From Uloborus plumipes (lineage: Eukaryota > Arthropoda > Arachnida > Araneae > Uloboridae), in assembly GCA_038373865.1 (NCBI GenBank), contig JAXGGA010003073.1:1-64000 (forward strand): DNA of 64,000 nt, read 5' to 3'. The notes beneath the pieces are model-generated. The model did no database searches. It saw only the letters and a program-made list of their open reading frames with translations, and was not told the DNA's origin. Both the position numbers and the translations under genes were made by a program. Below are positions 24,598 through 36,600 of the stretch, piece by piece. How positions within the stretch are numbered: the first letter of the stretch is position 1; each line of letters opens with the position of its first letter.

Positions 24598-25080
24598 TTC
24601 AATATTCTATAGTCAACTTTGTTTGATCAACTATTAATTAATCTATTTCACTTAACTCATTTATTTATAACTTCTCGAGCATAAATGTAGTCATTTCATG
24701 TGAACATTATGTATATTTTCAATTTTAATTGTTAAACAATAGCAAATGTTATAATAACCATAACATAGTATAGTTTCCCAATATTAAATCTATATTTATT
24801 AATCAACATTAAATCAATTATTAAATCAATATCAAAAATATTGTGGGAAAGCCACTATTTTTAAAATCATATTTCGTTACCAAAGCTAATTATCTAAAAA
24901 AATGAAAACACATTTGAAAACGATTTTTGTTTTATAATTTTCATTAAAAAATAAAGCAAAAAAAAAAGTAAAGGTATACCCATGAAATTAATGCATGCAT
25001 ATCCGCGAAGTTCTAAATAAATGATTCAAGTGAACTAAGTAAATCTAGTAATTCATTAGACAATATTAAATGATGGAATC
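24598..25080. repeat. Imperfect foldback (long inverted repeat)
   Basis: The left arm from about 24600 (AATATTCTATAGTC.., TTCACTTAACTCATTTATT) is imperfectly complementary to the right arm ending near 25070 (..AATAAATGATTCAAGTGAA, GACAATATT). An inner pair (ATAGTTTCCCAATATT near 24770 with AATATTGTGGGAAAGCCACTAT near 24837) lies on the same axis. This suggests a decayed foldback MITE. Termini and target duplication are not resolved. Confidence 0.6.
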
Positions 25081-25699
25081 TTCGAAAATTTGAGAAGTGT
25101 CCTGAATTAAGTCCACTAGGGAGTTGGGGGCCAGTCGCAATGGGGGACCTACCACAGAACTATGTAAACCATTTATCCTGCGCATTTTTGAATTCTCTTT
25201 GGTGTGCTTGTAATAGTGAGTGCCAATCGCAATTGCGATATTTGTGGAAATATTTTTCTTACGTGATTTTTTCTTCTTACAAGTAAGACAAAAATTCTAA
25301 TTTTATTCAAAAAAATAATAATGAAAACAAATACATAAACAAACAAACAGGAAGTGCAAACAATTGGTGATGAAACAAATTGGTGCTAACAATTGAGAGC
25401 TATTATTGGCATCCACCACCCTTATTTCCTGCTCTTCTTTTTTTTTTTTTTTTTGAAAAGAAAAAATCAAGATGCCCCATCATGTTTCTGAAAATTGTCA
25501 TTCGCTACAAGGAACTAAATGCATAAAACTGCACGTAACTAAAAGTCAGCGTAGTAGACATCTCTTTGCCTTGATAATAAGGAGGAACTTGACCAATGGT
25601 GTTGTTGACGCGTCCACTGTCGATGAAAACCATAGAAGATTGGATGCCGTCGCATCTAGAGGATAGATTTCTTCGCTCACTTTTTCATACAAGACAACA

Positions 25700-25800
25700 A
25701 AAAAAAAAAAAAAAAAAAAAAGGAGTTACGAATCAAACCCATGACCTCCGGCTTGCGAAACAGCGCTTCTACCACAGATTCACGGAGGCCCTCAACTGCA
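25700..25800 (-). repeat. tRNA-like SINE fragment
   Basis: On the minus strand, TGTGGTAGAAGCGC resembles a D-arm/box A and GGGTTTGATTCGTAA resembles a box B, separated by an anticodon-like stem. A T run of about 22 bases (an A run on the plus strand) follows at about 25700-25722. The acceptor strands do not pair, so I call it a tRNA-derived repeat, not a gene. Confidence 0.45.
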
Positions 25801-25825
25801 TCAATGACGCATAAATGCTGTTCGT

Positions 25826-25953
25826 CCGCGAAAATCGCGCCAAGCACTCGCGAAGAGTTCCAGTTAAAAAAGGGTAGATGGGTTGTGGGTGATCACTTTC
25901 CAAAATTTTCAATTTGAAACTTGCATTTGCTATATTCTTTTGACATATCCAAC
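25826..25953 (+). repeat. Host repeat, left part (interrupted)
   Basis: This segment aligns to 47165-47305. It continues after the insertions at 27573-27614 and again at about 30180-30330. The same repeat is uninterrupted at 47165-47456. Confidence 0.7.
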
Positions 25954-26318
25954 CAGTGGCGTAACTATGGGGGGTGTTTTGGGGACAAACCCCCCCCCCC
26001 GAAACGTTGGTCCAAAAAATGCAAAAATGAGGTGAAAAAATATAAAAAATCCTAGAATGAAAAAGTACGGTTGTCCTGTGAATATCATAGTGTTACAGAC
26101 TTCATTGCCACCCAGCTCCCCTTCCCAGAACCATTAAGGATCGTCTTTTTTAGGAAATAAATGTCAAAATTTTCCGGGGTAGGCCTCCAAACCCCCCATT
26201 ATCATCGAAATTTGTCTGAAATTGCGTCTTTGGAGCTTAAATTTCGAAAAAATCGAACATCCTCTCCTGGAACATAACCAAGATAGTCGAGGATGGAGTT
26301 TTTGGGATCCGGCTAGAA

Positions 26319-26540
26319 GGTCCAAAACCAAAAGGTCCACGAACAGAAGATCCACGTTCAAAAGGTCCGCGGGTTGGAAGGACCGCGAGACATAGGGTCC
26401 GCCAGACAGAAGATCCAAGGGCCATAAGGTCCAAGGAGCATAAGGTCCAACAGCCAAAAGATCCACGAACAGAAGGTCCATATTTTTGGACAGCGATGGC
26501 ATAAGGTCCAGATTTCTCAGCGGGGTGGATAAAAGGTCCA
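26319..26540. repeat. 15-16-bp minisatellite (AGGTCCA units)
   Basis: The core RRGGTCCA or RGATCCA recurs at 26319, 26334, 26349, 26364, 26380, 26396, 26412, 26428, 26444, 26460 and 26475, then at 26505 and 26535. Spacing is exactly 15 or 16 bp, with two double steps of 30. On the minus strand the 15-bp period gives a Asp-Leu-Leu-rich frame, which I treat as a by-product. Confidence 0.92.
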
Positions 26541-27361
26541 GATTTTGGGTTTATCTATTGTCTTCAACTTATTTTGTTAAATATTCAAGTTTTACATGGT
26601 AATTACCACCATATTACATGTTTTTTAATACAAAATGTCTCTGTATAGATCCCCTTTCCCCCACTCATGAGATGTAAAGGTAATTTAAACATTAGGTTGC
26701 CTTTTTTTTTTTTTGTTGAAATGTGTTTTATTGTAAATGTAGCGTGGAGATGACCCCTTATGTGCCAACGGGTTTGCGCGCATATGGCGCGTAGTGTACA
26801 GCGGGAAAATTTTGGAATCTGCCTTGAGGGCTGATCAATGCATTTCAAGAGTTTCTTCCTTGGGATTGCTGATTGAGGTATACAAGTCAAGGTCATTAGA
26901 GGTAGCTGCGTGGAGTGGGGGAGATAATTTTCAGAGGGGTGGTCAAGGGGTGCTGTCGGTCGGAAGGAAGAAGACGAGTTTCTTTCGTTGTTGCTTTTGT
27001 TTTTCTGTTAGTGGAACTGTCAGCGGCTAGTTATTTGTTTGTTTGTTTGTTTTTTTAATCGTCGCCACAGTTTTTAAAGGTATAATTTATAAAAATTTCT
27101 GGGGGCGAGCCCCCGCACCCCCCTTCCATTTTTCTGCAGTAATATTTCTGAAGACTGCAGCACAATTCTAGTGTCAGAGATTGTTACTCTTTGAAAGGCT
27201 GTCCAGCAAGTACGCATTTTCAAGTGCGTACTACATATATATATATACACACACATATAAAGTGTGGGAAAAAAGGGGTTGCCACTCCCCTCCCCCCCGC
27301 CGTTTTTTTAACCTCGTGACAACTTTGAGTATAACCCCCCCTGAAACCAACGAGTAGTTAC

Positions 27362-27557
27362 CAGGGCCTGATTACAGAATAGGCCAACTAGGCCGCGGCC
27401 TGGGGCCCCCACAGTTTAGGGGGCCCCAAATGGCTAAAACTGCCGTAGTCAATGCATAAATTTGTTTTATCCTGTGCCTAAAATTGTAAAACCTCAGTAC
27501 AAGGGGCCCCAAAAAAGTATTTGGCCTTGGGCCTCTTGATACCTTAATCGGGCCCTG
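27362..27557. mobile_element. Nested hAT-type MITE, 196 bp
   Basis: CAGGGCCTGATTA and the right end (reverse complement CAGGGCCCGATTA) form the inverted ends. GTAGTTAC is duplicated exactly (27354-27361, 27558-27565). It lies within the last 220 bp of the 25954-27572 element and so inserted after it. The interior is rich in GGGGCCCC words. Confidence 0.9.
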
Positions 27558-27614
27558 GTAGTTACGCCACTGTATCCAACTAAACTATGTATTTGAAATT
27601 AGCATCGTTCTACG

Positions 27615-30179
27615 TCAGGGGTGCCGGATTATGGCGCAAGAAGTTGCTTCATCAATTTTTTTTTGGGGGGGGGGGGGTTAGAACTAATTTATTAATTTTT
27701 TTTTTAGTTTAAAGTGTTTGTTGATTTTTTAAATAAAAATTATTCAGAAATTTAATTTTTTAATTTAACCCATTAGTGCCTAGCGTCCCTTTTTAGGCAC
27801 GGTCCAAAAAAGGGTCTGAATTTCCCCAAAATGAGCATTTCAATCAAATGATCGTGTTTAATTAGTACCTTGGTATTGTTTCAATTCGTTTTTAACATAT
27901 TGCAGTACATAACCATTGTAAAGTGTGTTCTGTAGCAGTTTTAATATGACCTTTATCAAAAATGACATCGTTCACAATCTCAAGAAAAAAAAACTAAGTT
28001 TTCAAAGTTATTCCCAGCATCCCAATTTATGTTAATTGCTGATTTTATTTCTTTTTATAAAATGTCTATTTAAATATTATATCGTAGGCAGAAAAAAAAT
28101 TTAGTAAAAAAAGTATATGAGGCAATATTTATAAAAGTGCCAATTTGAAGTTGGAGTTTTCTGAAAAAAAAAAATTTCAGAAAAAAACTAATATTGGATT
28201 TTAAGTCTAAATTGGGTCTAAATGCAAGAAAATAAAAGGGGGGAGGTCAAGGAAGTTATTTACCCCCTCCTTAGATTACTCACTTTTAAGCCGCTACAGA
28301 TCTGATGAATGTTACAGATCTGATGTTAATATGAGCTACATATTTGAGTTTATGCTTTCAGTCTTCGTTAACATCTCTAAATATGATATCATTTCCTTGC
28401 ATTTTTAACATAGAATTAAGATAATTATATTAAAATATATATATTAGGCTAAAAAGTCAAATTTCATTATAAAAAAGCATTTCTTGGAAATAAAAATGAG
28501 CGATAAGGTTTTTAGATAAAATAAATTATGAGATTACCAAATCCAAGCTAATAAAACATTTGTTTTGTTTTGAAACAACACACAACTTCAACTTTTTCAA
28601 CACACAACTCTGCTGCTTGCTTTTCTTTAATTAGTTGCAGGAAATTTAATTTCTTGATCAGAAATTCAAATTTAGCATGCTAGTTATTATCTAGTTATTT
28701 AGCGAAGTTATGAGAAATTGAAGCACCAAAAAATAAATAAATAAATAAATAAAATAATAATAATTAATTAACTTAATTTCTGCAGTGTCACTTTTTCTTA
28801 TTTTACTAACTTCTATTGTAAGGTCATACAAACCACAAATGAAGCAATTGTACTAAAAACTCATTGCTTTTCATTTTTTAAGAACAAAAATATTCAATAT
28901 ATGGCTAAAACCTATGATTTTTGCTTTTTATAATTCTGAAACGTGTGAGTTAGTTCTGTAACATATTCGCTGTTTTTCAATGTTACCGCTCTGACTGTTA
29001 CCGATCTGACAAACTGACAAAGTTTTTTTTTTTTATTTCCGAGTCGATCGCACTAAACCAAAATCAAACACGTGGTTTTTTCACTTGTAATAAAGGACTA
29101 TACTTATATATAAAATAATTTTTAAAATAATAAAAACTGCGCATTTTAGAGCGTGTTACCGATCTGATGACTCAAATGACACACATTTTATAAAATCACT
29201 TTAAAAAATCTTACATACAATTTTAGATGCAGAAATGCAAATTTTTAATTACGATTCGATAAAACATCCCACCAGGTACTCAGTATCACGTGGTATAGGT
29301 GCAGGAAATGATTTTGGGAGCCTAAACATAGATCGGAAGTTATTGTTACCACTCTGACGGCGGAACTTGGGACACGCTTATTTCGCATCGGCTAGAAAAT
29401 CAGAAATCGATTAAAACAAAAATGAAGTAAAATATTAACAAAGGGGTAAAAATAGAATCGTTTTTTGTGCAAGTGCGTTTTTTTGGGAAGTTAGAAAGTG
29501 CGCATGACCTGTTTGCATGCTAAGCTTTGCTACTGGGGACACGTTACCGATCTGATTTTTGATGTATAAAAACAATATTTTCTGAAGAAAAAAATTTTTT
29601 TTTTCTGATGTTATTAGATGAAATGAAAGCAGAACCTTGTCTTCTTTCTGGGGAAAATTATTTTTTTAACTAGTTATTGAAATACTAGTGAAAATTCACT
29701 TGGGACTCAAATTGGCACTTTTCTAAATATTAGCTCATATACCCTTTAGGGTCTATCGTAACTATTAAGGGACGATTTTTCTTTCCTTAATAAAAAAATT
29801 ATTTTTTACATAATATTTTTTTCATTATTTTTCCTGTCCATTAAGCACTGTTTGTAACCAGTATACAAAATATCTTAGCAAAAAAAAATATGTCCAGCAT
29901 TAATGGGTTAAATTATTTTTTTTATTTCTTCATTATTATTTATTTATTTATTTTGTGTGTGTGCTTGGAATGTCTGGAAAGAAAAAAAAAACGATTCTAC
30001 TCTGTACATAATTGGTACTTTTAAAAAATCAATACATAAAAAAAATAGGTATAATTTTAAAAAATAAATAAAATAAAAAAGAGGGGTAAAAATAAAAAAT
30101 AAAAAGCACAAGATGGCTGTGAAAATTGGAGGGGGGGGGGGATTTGCACCATTGAGTTTGGGGAGGGGGGATGGGCAAC
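27615..30179. mobile_element. 2.6-kb insertion, probable hAT type
   Basis: Sequence on both sides matches the uninterrupted repeat at 47.17-47.46 kb, so this block is an insertion. Its ends, CAGGGGTGCC and the reverse complement of the right end CGGGTTGCCC, are weakly similar. No 8-bp duplication survives. A piggyBac-like element occupies most of it. Confidence 0.55.
27769..29907. mobile_element. piggyBac-like non-autonomous element, 2.1 kb
   Basis: TTAA flanks both sides (27765-27768, 29908-29911). The termini are CCCATTAGTGCC on the left and, reverse complemented, CCCATTAATGCT on the right, fitting the TTAA plus CCY rule of the piggyBac superfamily. Subterminal inverted similarity continues inward: AAAGTGCCAATTTGA at about 28135 against the reverse complement at about 29705. 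The interior has no long frame but repeats TTACCGATCTGA-like words. Confidence 0.75.
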
Positions 30180-30330
30180 CCGTTGTTTGATACGGTTCAA
30201 AATGCTTTTTATTATTCTTCCCCTTGTTGTGATCTTACCTAACACCCCTATTTTGGTAAGATCAGAGAAGACCTGACGCATGCGTAAATGCGCGGAAGGT
30301 TTTACCTAGGAAGATCAGACAGTACCAAAC
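30180..30330 (+). repeat. Host repeat, right part
   Basis: GTTTGATACGG.TCAAAATGCTT and TTTTGGTAAGATCAGAGAA match 47350-47440. This is the downstream continuation of the repeat interrupted at 25953. Confidence 0.7.
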
Positions 30331-30836
30331 CCAATGTCACAACAGAATATCAAAAAGTGAAAACAAAAGGGGAACAAAACTATTTTTGAATTTCCGACAA
30401 ACGAAAGAAAAAGCATTACGCGATAACAGAGCAAGCATTTTTTCTTTCTAATTTTATTTATTTAGTGATGTCGTTTTCTGGGACTTTTGAGTTCAGAGGA
30501 AACGTCCTTGGCTTTTCCCTTTTCCTGTACGACATGCATGGCTAATCGCAGGTTAATGTAACTGTAGAGGTCCATGGCGGAGTTTCTTTTTTACATCATC
30601 ATTAAATCATTTGTCATAGCGCTTCGTGGTGAAGGATATATGCATTTCGCAATTGTTGCCTCGAAGTTGTTTACTCCGTTTTGTTGCCATTTCTCTGCAA
30701 GTGAAATGGTTATTTGAATAAATAAATAAGAACACTTATTTATGTTTCTGTGAAAGGTAAGCGTACGGGCTTTTAAGCGTTAGAGAACACAAAAAAAATG
30801 TTTTTTTTTTTTTTTTTTCAATTATTGATCTATTTG
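30331..30836. other. Non-genic stretch
   Basis: Nothing recognised except a T run at about 30800-30818. Confidence 0.35.
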
Positions 30837-31228
30837 CTTAAAACTTTGTATGCTAGGATATTTACTACATCTAAAAGCATTAAAAAAATGGTGCAAAAAC
30901 AATGAAAACTTTCTTTTTAATTTAAAATTAAAATTTTTTTAGACAATTTCAAACTGCTCCATGCGTCACAATTTTTTTTCGAACTTTGAATTTCCACTTA
31001 ATTTCTAATCATTAGGCATGATTGCATAACTTTATGCATTACATGTAATGTTTTATGAGATAGTTTATAAAAGATGGCTGAAAATGAAAATTTATATGAA
31101 TTTTTCAGCTGAAAAATTTGTTTAAATTTTTTTTACATTTAAATTTCAAAAAAAAGTATTCATTGTTTTTGCACCAATTGTTCTAAATGCTTTTAGATGT
31201 ACTGAATACAGGGAACACAAAGTTTTAG
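30837..31228. repeat. Foldback repeat, about 390 bp
   Basis: The left arm (AAAACTTTGTATGC.., TACATCTAAAAGCATT, TGGTGCAAAAACAATGAA) is complementary to the right arm over about 75 bp. The two arms enclose about 240 bp of AT-rich sequence. This is likely a MITE or foldback element; the target duplication was not identified. Confidence 0.7.
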
Positions 31229-33250
31229 ATATATATATCAATCACTTCACTGAAAAAAACAAACTTGTGTCCACTGTAGCCTCTTAAAAAGCTCGAAAAG
31301 TAGCATGTAGTACTGATAATTAAAAGTATGGACTATCTTCACACCATAAAAACAGCCGAAATATGTAATAATTCAAAAAATGTGCAAGATTTGTTTTATC
31401 AACAAATCCACGTGTTCAGAAAATCATTCAACATGTTTTTGCACTTATTTTCAAAAATTGGGGTTTTTGACAGTGCGCTATTTTATTATTCACAAAATTG
31501 GTGACAAATAATGCATTATTTTAAATTTTAATGGGACTTTCAATGCAATTGTTTTTTTTTTATATAATTTTGGAGAATTATCTTACAATTTAATGGAACT
31601 TCTTTTTTCTTGTGGACTTAATTTGTTTCTTTGGAGGAATTTTCATATTTTAGATTTGAAACCAAACAAGGCTTCAAGATTTTTGAAAATTCGTCACTAA
31701 CACGTTACTATAAGTAACTCTTCAGTTTTTAAAATGTTGTAATTCATAAAAAACGTAAAAGAAAGATTTTAAAACTATTTCTATTAATTAAACAAAAAAA
31801 AAAAAAAAAAAAAAAAACTAAATATTTCCTTCCTAAACTGGCACGAAATTGCTTTGAAATTTGTATGTTAAAAGGAATTTCGATGCAATATTTTTTTTTT
31901 TTTTTTTGAAATTTAAAATATCGTTATTCGTTGCATTACGATAAGAGAAGCAATTTTTTTTAAAAAAACTCCCAAAATCTATTGCCCTTTTTGCTTGATT
32001 TTTATTTCAAATAAGAAGCGTGAAAACATGCTTGATTACATTTTCGTTGTTTATTTCCAATTCTCAATACTTGTGGAGGTGTTGAAAATATGTCTGCATT
32101 TTTTTCATATACATTCACCCCTTCTTTAAATGTTCCAACCATTTGGAAAAAAAAAAAACCCTACTTAAAAGCAATGATTACCATATTTATTTCTCGTATT
32201 AAAAGTTTCTTATACGAGCAGAACATTAAAGTCAATGTACTTATCTAAAACCGAAACGAAACTAAAGTGAATTAGACGTAACAGATTTATCAGCTTACTT
32301 TAACGCCTACTTTTTAAATGAAAAAGAACCATCGCAGTGTGTCTCAGGCATGGAGTAAAGATCTCTCTGGAGGAGAGCTTTTCTTTTTATAATGTTGTTT
32401 TTCGATTTTGAGCATGGCAACCCTGGAAACGTCCTTGTCTTTTTGCTTTTCCTTCACCTCACGCTTGGCTGCGCAGGTGAACTAACCCTTCCCCAGATGC
32501 GCCATTTTAATTTGCGTAAAACGTGCAGAGATTAGAGGCGAAAATGAAAAAATTGAAATGAGGTTGGAGAAAAATATACCTTTTAATTAAAATTGTTTTG
32601 AGAATTTTCCTTTTCATTTTGCTTAAGTTTCTCCACATTTTTGCTGTTAAAAACTGTTTTAAGGAGCCAAATTTTTTAAGTTTGCTTTAAATTGCTGCTG
32701 TCTCATGCTTGAGCACAGTCAGTAACTTACAGAGTTTAATTTTTTACAGAGTTTTAACTTACAGAGTTTAATTTTAATTTTCAGTTTCGCAGATTTATAC
32801 ATACTTATCATCTCTGTCCAAAGCAGATTTTATCTTTACTACGAAGGATCTAAAAACGACTCGAGTATTTTTGTATTTTTAAGATAGGATGATTTAGATC
32901 AGTGTTTCTCAACTGCGAGATAGTAAACATTTTAAGCTTGTGCTTTATAGACAAAAAAAAAAAAAAAAAAGCTGTATACCAAATTGTATTATAGTACTAC
33001 AAAACAAAGGTATATGGTTTTCAGAAAAGCCTGTGCACTAGATGCTCCAGCAAAAGAAGAAGAGAGAATTTTTCAAAACATTTCTGGAGCAATAATTTTT
33101 GGAAAATCCCAGATCTAATTTTCTCTTAGACTTGTGCGTTGTCTTTAGAAACTTCGTGAAATTTTAGGCAAATTGATTTAGCTAGTTGCCATGTGTGATT
33201 GAGATGAATAAATAAACACACACAATAACGGAAAAAAAATAAATAAAATA
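31229..33250. other. Non-genic AT-rich stretch
   Basis: No gene supported. An A run lies at about 31795-31817. A CAGTGTTTCTCAACTGCGAG end of hAT type lies at about 32901-32920 without a matching partner. An A run follows near 32954. Confidence 0.4.
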
Positions 33251-33255
33251 AACAG

Positions 33256-33472
33256 TGTTGCGCGGTCCTCGATAGCTCAGTTAATCACTCAAACACAATA
33301 TTCACACACACACCCACATTTTGTGGACTGTAACATTTTATTCACTTTCAGGACCCACTCTCAACTCTCGTCCGGCACATATGAATCTCTCTCTCGCTCT
33401 GGCCATAGCCACCACTCATTATCATTGGCGTCAGGCGTAGGCGTTACATGTAACATCTGGTATTTCTCAACA
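33256..33472 (-). repeat. BEL 3' LTR
   Basis: 217 bp, TGTTGCG..CTCAACA on the plus strand. A polyadenylation signal AATAAA on the minus strand lies at 33337-33342. The purine-rich stretch AAGGCGGGCGG just inside the LTR (minus strand, about 33475-33486) is the likely polypurine tract. No TATA box is obvious. Confidence 0.93.
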
Positions 33473-33655
33473 TACCGCCCGCCTTGATATATTTTCACAA
33501 AAAATATCAACCAATATAATATTATAATTAACTTTCACAATCAGTTAATTTTACTCAAAAATATTCTCTCTACAATATTGTTACTCAATGCCATCATTTA
33601 TACACAATTAATAAACAATAACATAATACTCACATTATTAAACAACACATAATTC

Positions 33656-36600
33656 TCAATGTATGGCTTTAACAACAAAACAAATGAAAATACAAATATA
33701 ACATTTATTTACACTTTTTACGATACCTGGCTTTAATTTGATAGTAAAAACACCACAAAAATCTACTCTAATTTTAGTGAATACTCTGGAAATGTTAACT
33801 CCGGGACTGGGCAAGTCAGCCATCACTTGGTTTTTCCCTCTTGCACTTACCTTGAGGCATTTTACACATTTCTTTAACACTTTTTTAACAGTTGTTCTAC
33901 CGTTAATTAACCAAAATTGGCTTCGGATATTGGTTAAAGTAGCCTCAGGACCTGTATGAAGATAAAGAACATGATAATAATTAATAATCAATTCACAAAC
34001 ATGATTATCATTAGGAATGAGTATTGGGTGTTTTTGTTCTGACGGCAAGTTGGAGTGCCTTAATCTGCCACCTACACGCAGAATGTCGTTTTCATCAACA
34101 AATGGAGACAGATTTAGTAATTTGCTGGTGTTTGGCAACTCCTGTCCTTCCTGAAGGCACTGAATTTCTTTCGTTAAGTGCACTGCTTGCACGTTTTTCA
34201 CTAAGCAGCGCAAAGAGGCCGATAATTCAGATGCAGTTAAACTGCCTGTCGTTTTATGCAATGGATTTCTGGTGTTCTTCTTGAATCGCACACACCACGC
34301 GATAATTCTCTGAAGTTTCGTGAATGAAGAGCACTTCTTGATGATGGGAAGAATCTCCCCAGTCTGCATCAAGAGACACATGGAATCACCCTCGGAGTTC
34401 TTGAGTTCTCTCTGGTACAGCTCCTCATTCTGGATACCATCAAAAGTGGCAGGGAAGTTCACTTCACGCTCTTGGAGAAAAGTGGGCCCGAACCACCACA
34501 AGTCACACGATTGTAGGTTGACAGGATCAGCACCTCTTGATAAGATGTCTGCCGGGTTTTGCCCTGATGTTATATGAAACCACTTGTTTCCCTCGGTTAA
34601 CTCTTGTATGGTCGCCACACGATTGGCGACGAAGGTTTTCAAGTCTCTCGACTGTTTCTGGATCCACGCAAGTACTATTGTGGAATCGCTATAATAGTAG
34701 ACTGATGCAATGTCCATTTTTAATGCTGTTATCACCTTACGCACTAACTTTGAAAGTAGAACGGCACTGCACAGCTCTAAACGAGGTATTGTTACCTGCT
34801 TGATCGGGGACACACGGGATTTACTTGCTATGAGCCTCACTGCTACCTTTCCATCTGTACTGACGGATCTCACATAGATAGCAGCCCCATATGCTTTTTC
34901 CGAGGCATCGCAGAAGCCGTGAAACTCAAGTACTTGAGCGTCCCTAATCACAATACACCGCTCAATTCTGGTGTTGTTTAAAGTCACTAGAGACTGTAAA
35001 AACTCTGTCCACTCACTTGCTTCCCTCAATGGAAGTCTTTCACTCCACTCAATTTTGAGCAACCACAATTGCTGCATAAAAATTTTAGCCTTAGTTATCA
35101 CTGGTCCAAGCAATCCAAGAGGATCAAAAAGCTTGGCAATAACTGATAGAACCGATCTTTTAGTTGGGTAAGCATCGTGTTCTACTACTACCTTGAACGC
35201 AAAACAGTCTGGTTTGGCTTTCCAGACCACACCTAATAATTTAATTTCACCTGGAGATGAAAACTCATATTCTTTCTCCGTGGTAGGGATAAGCTCAGTA
35301 AAGTTCCCACACCATTTATGCAGACTCATGCCAGCACACTTCAAAATTGCGATGAGCTGCTGCTGCAATTCCTTGGTGTCAGACAAAGTCTTTCCACCAC
35401 TGAGGACATCATCAACATAAAAATCCTCACGTAAAACTGATGCCGCTAATGGGAAGTTTTTCCCTTCATCATCTGATAGCTGCCTCAAAGTTCGGGTTGC
35501 CAAAAATGGAGCACTGGTAGTTCCATAAGTGACAGTCGCGAGCTCATAGGTTTTCACATTATCAGTCACACTGTCCTTCCACAAAATTCTTTGAAGGCAT
35601 GTTTGACTTGGGTCAACTAATATGGCGCGATACATTTTTTGCACATCAGCCGTGAAGGCAAAAATGTGTTTTCTAAATCGAACCATAATAGAAAACAGAT
35701 CGTCCTGTACGACTCCTCCATTTAATTGTAAATCATTAAATGAAATACCAGTCAAAGTTTCACTAGAGGCATTAAAAACTACACGTAATGGAGATGAAAT
35801 TTTCTCAGGGTGATATACGCCATGGTGTGGCATATAGTATGACACTTTTGGATGCTGCTTTTCATTAGTCACCTCTTTCATGTGTCCCAACCTCTCATAT
35901 TCTCTCAGAAATTCTCTATACAAGGTTAGGTACACGTTATCTCTGGACAATCTATTCCACAATGAACTTAACCTCTTTATAGCTATTTCCCTTGATTCAC
36001 CCAAACATTTTGCATCCTGCTTCAAAGGAATTTTCACTACATATCTCCCACTCTTATCTCTATAATGTGTTTTTACAAAATGTTCTTCCGCAATTTTAGC
36101 CTCCTCATTCTTATAACTCACGGGCTCAACACTCTCTAGCTCCCAAAATTTTCTCATTGTATTATTAAGATCATCCTCAATAATTACACCACAATGAATT
36201 CTCGAGTCACTTGTTTCAGTGATTGACCCACTAACCACATAGCCAAAAACTGTATTTTGAAAAAAGAGTTCAGAATTAGGAGAGTGAATTTGACCCGGTC
36301 TCAGTAATTGATAAAATATTTCAGCAGAAAGAAGGCAATCAATTCTTTGGGGAATCATGAAATTATCAGCTAACTCAATATTAATTGGGATTTGGCCCTC
36401 AACCTCTAAACGTCTGTGCGGGATCAAATCTGTAATTTTCTCAACGAGCAGCATATTTATTTCCCTCTTAAAACTCCCATCTGTGTTCTGAATTTCCGCT
36501 TTCACGCAACTACGCACTGTCATAGAAGCATTACTCAAACACGATACTAACACATTAGTTTTTTCTCGCCTTAACTTCAATCTTTCAGCGCATTGCTTAG

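Larger units (their letters stand above)
25954..27572. mobile_element. hAT-type element, 1.6 kb, non-coding
   Basis: The ends are CAGTGGCGTAACTA on the left and, reverse complemented, CAGTGGCGTAACTAC on the right. TATCCAAC is duplicated exactly (25946-25953, 27573-27580). A related sequence at 47291 lacks the insert. Inside are a 15-16-bp minisatellite (26319-26540) and a nested hAT MITE (27362-27557). No transposase frame is present. Confidence 0.9.

Noticed and set aside
25729..25795. tRNA-Ala-like gene on the minus strand
   Set aside because: The acceptor strands are not complementary; it is a SINE fragment followed by a T run.
26164..26502. 112-residue minus-strand frame rich in Asp-Leu-Leu
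   Set aside because: It is the translation of the 15-bp minisatellite; the 16-bp units break the period and no domain is present.
33738..36065. Several plus-strand frames inside the BEL element
   Set aside because: They are shadows of the long minus-strand gag-pol frame.
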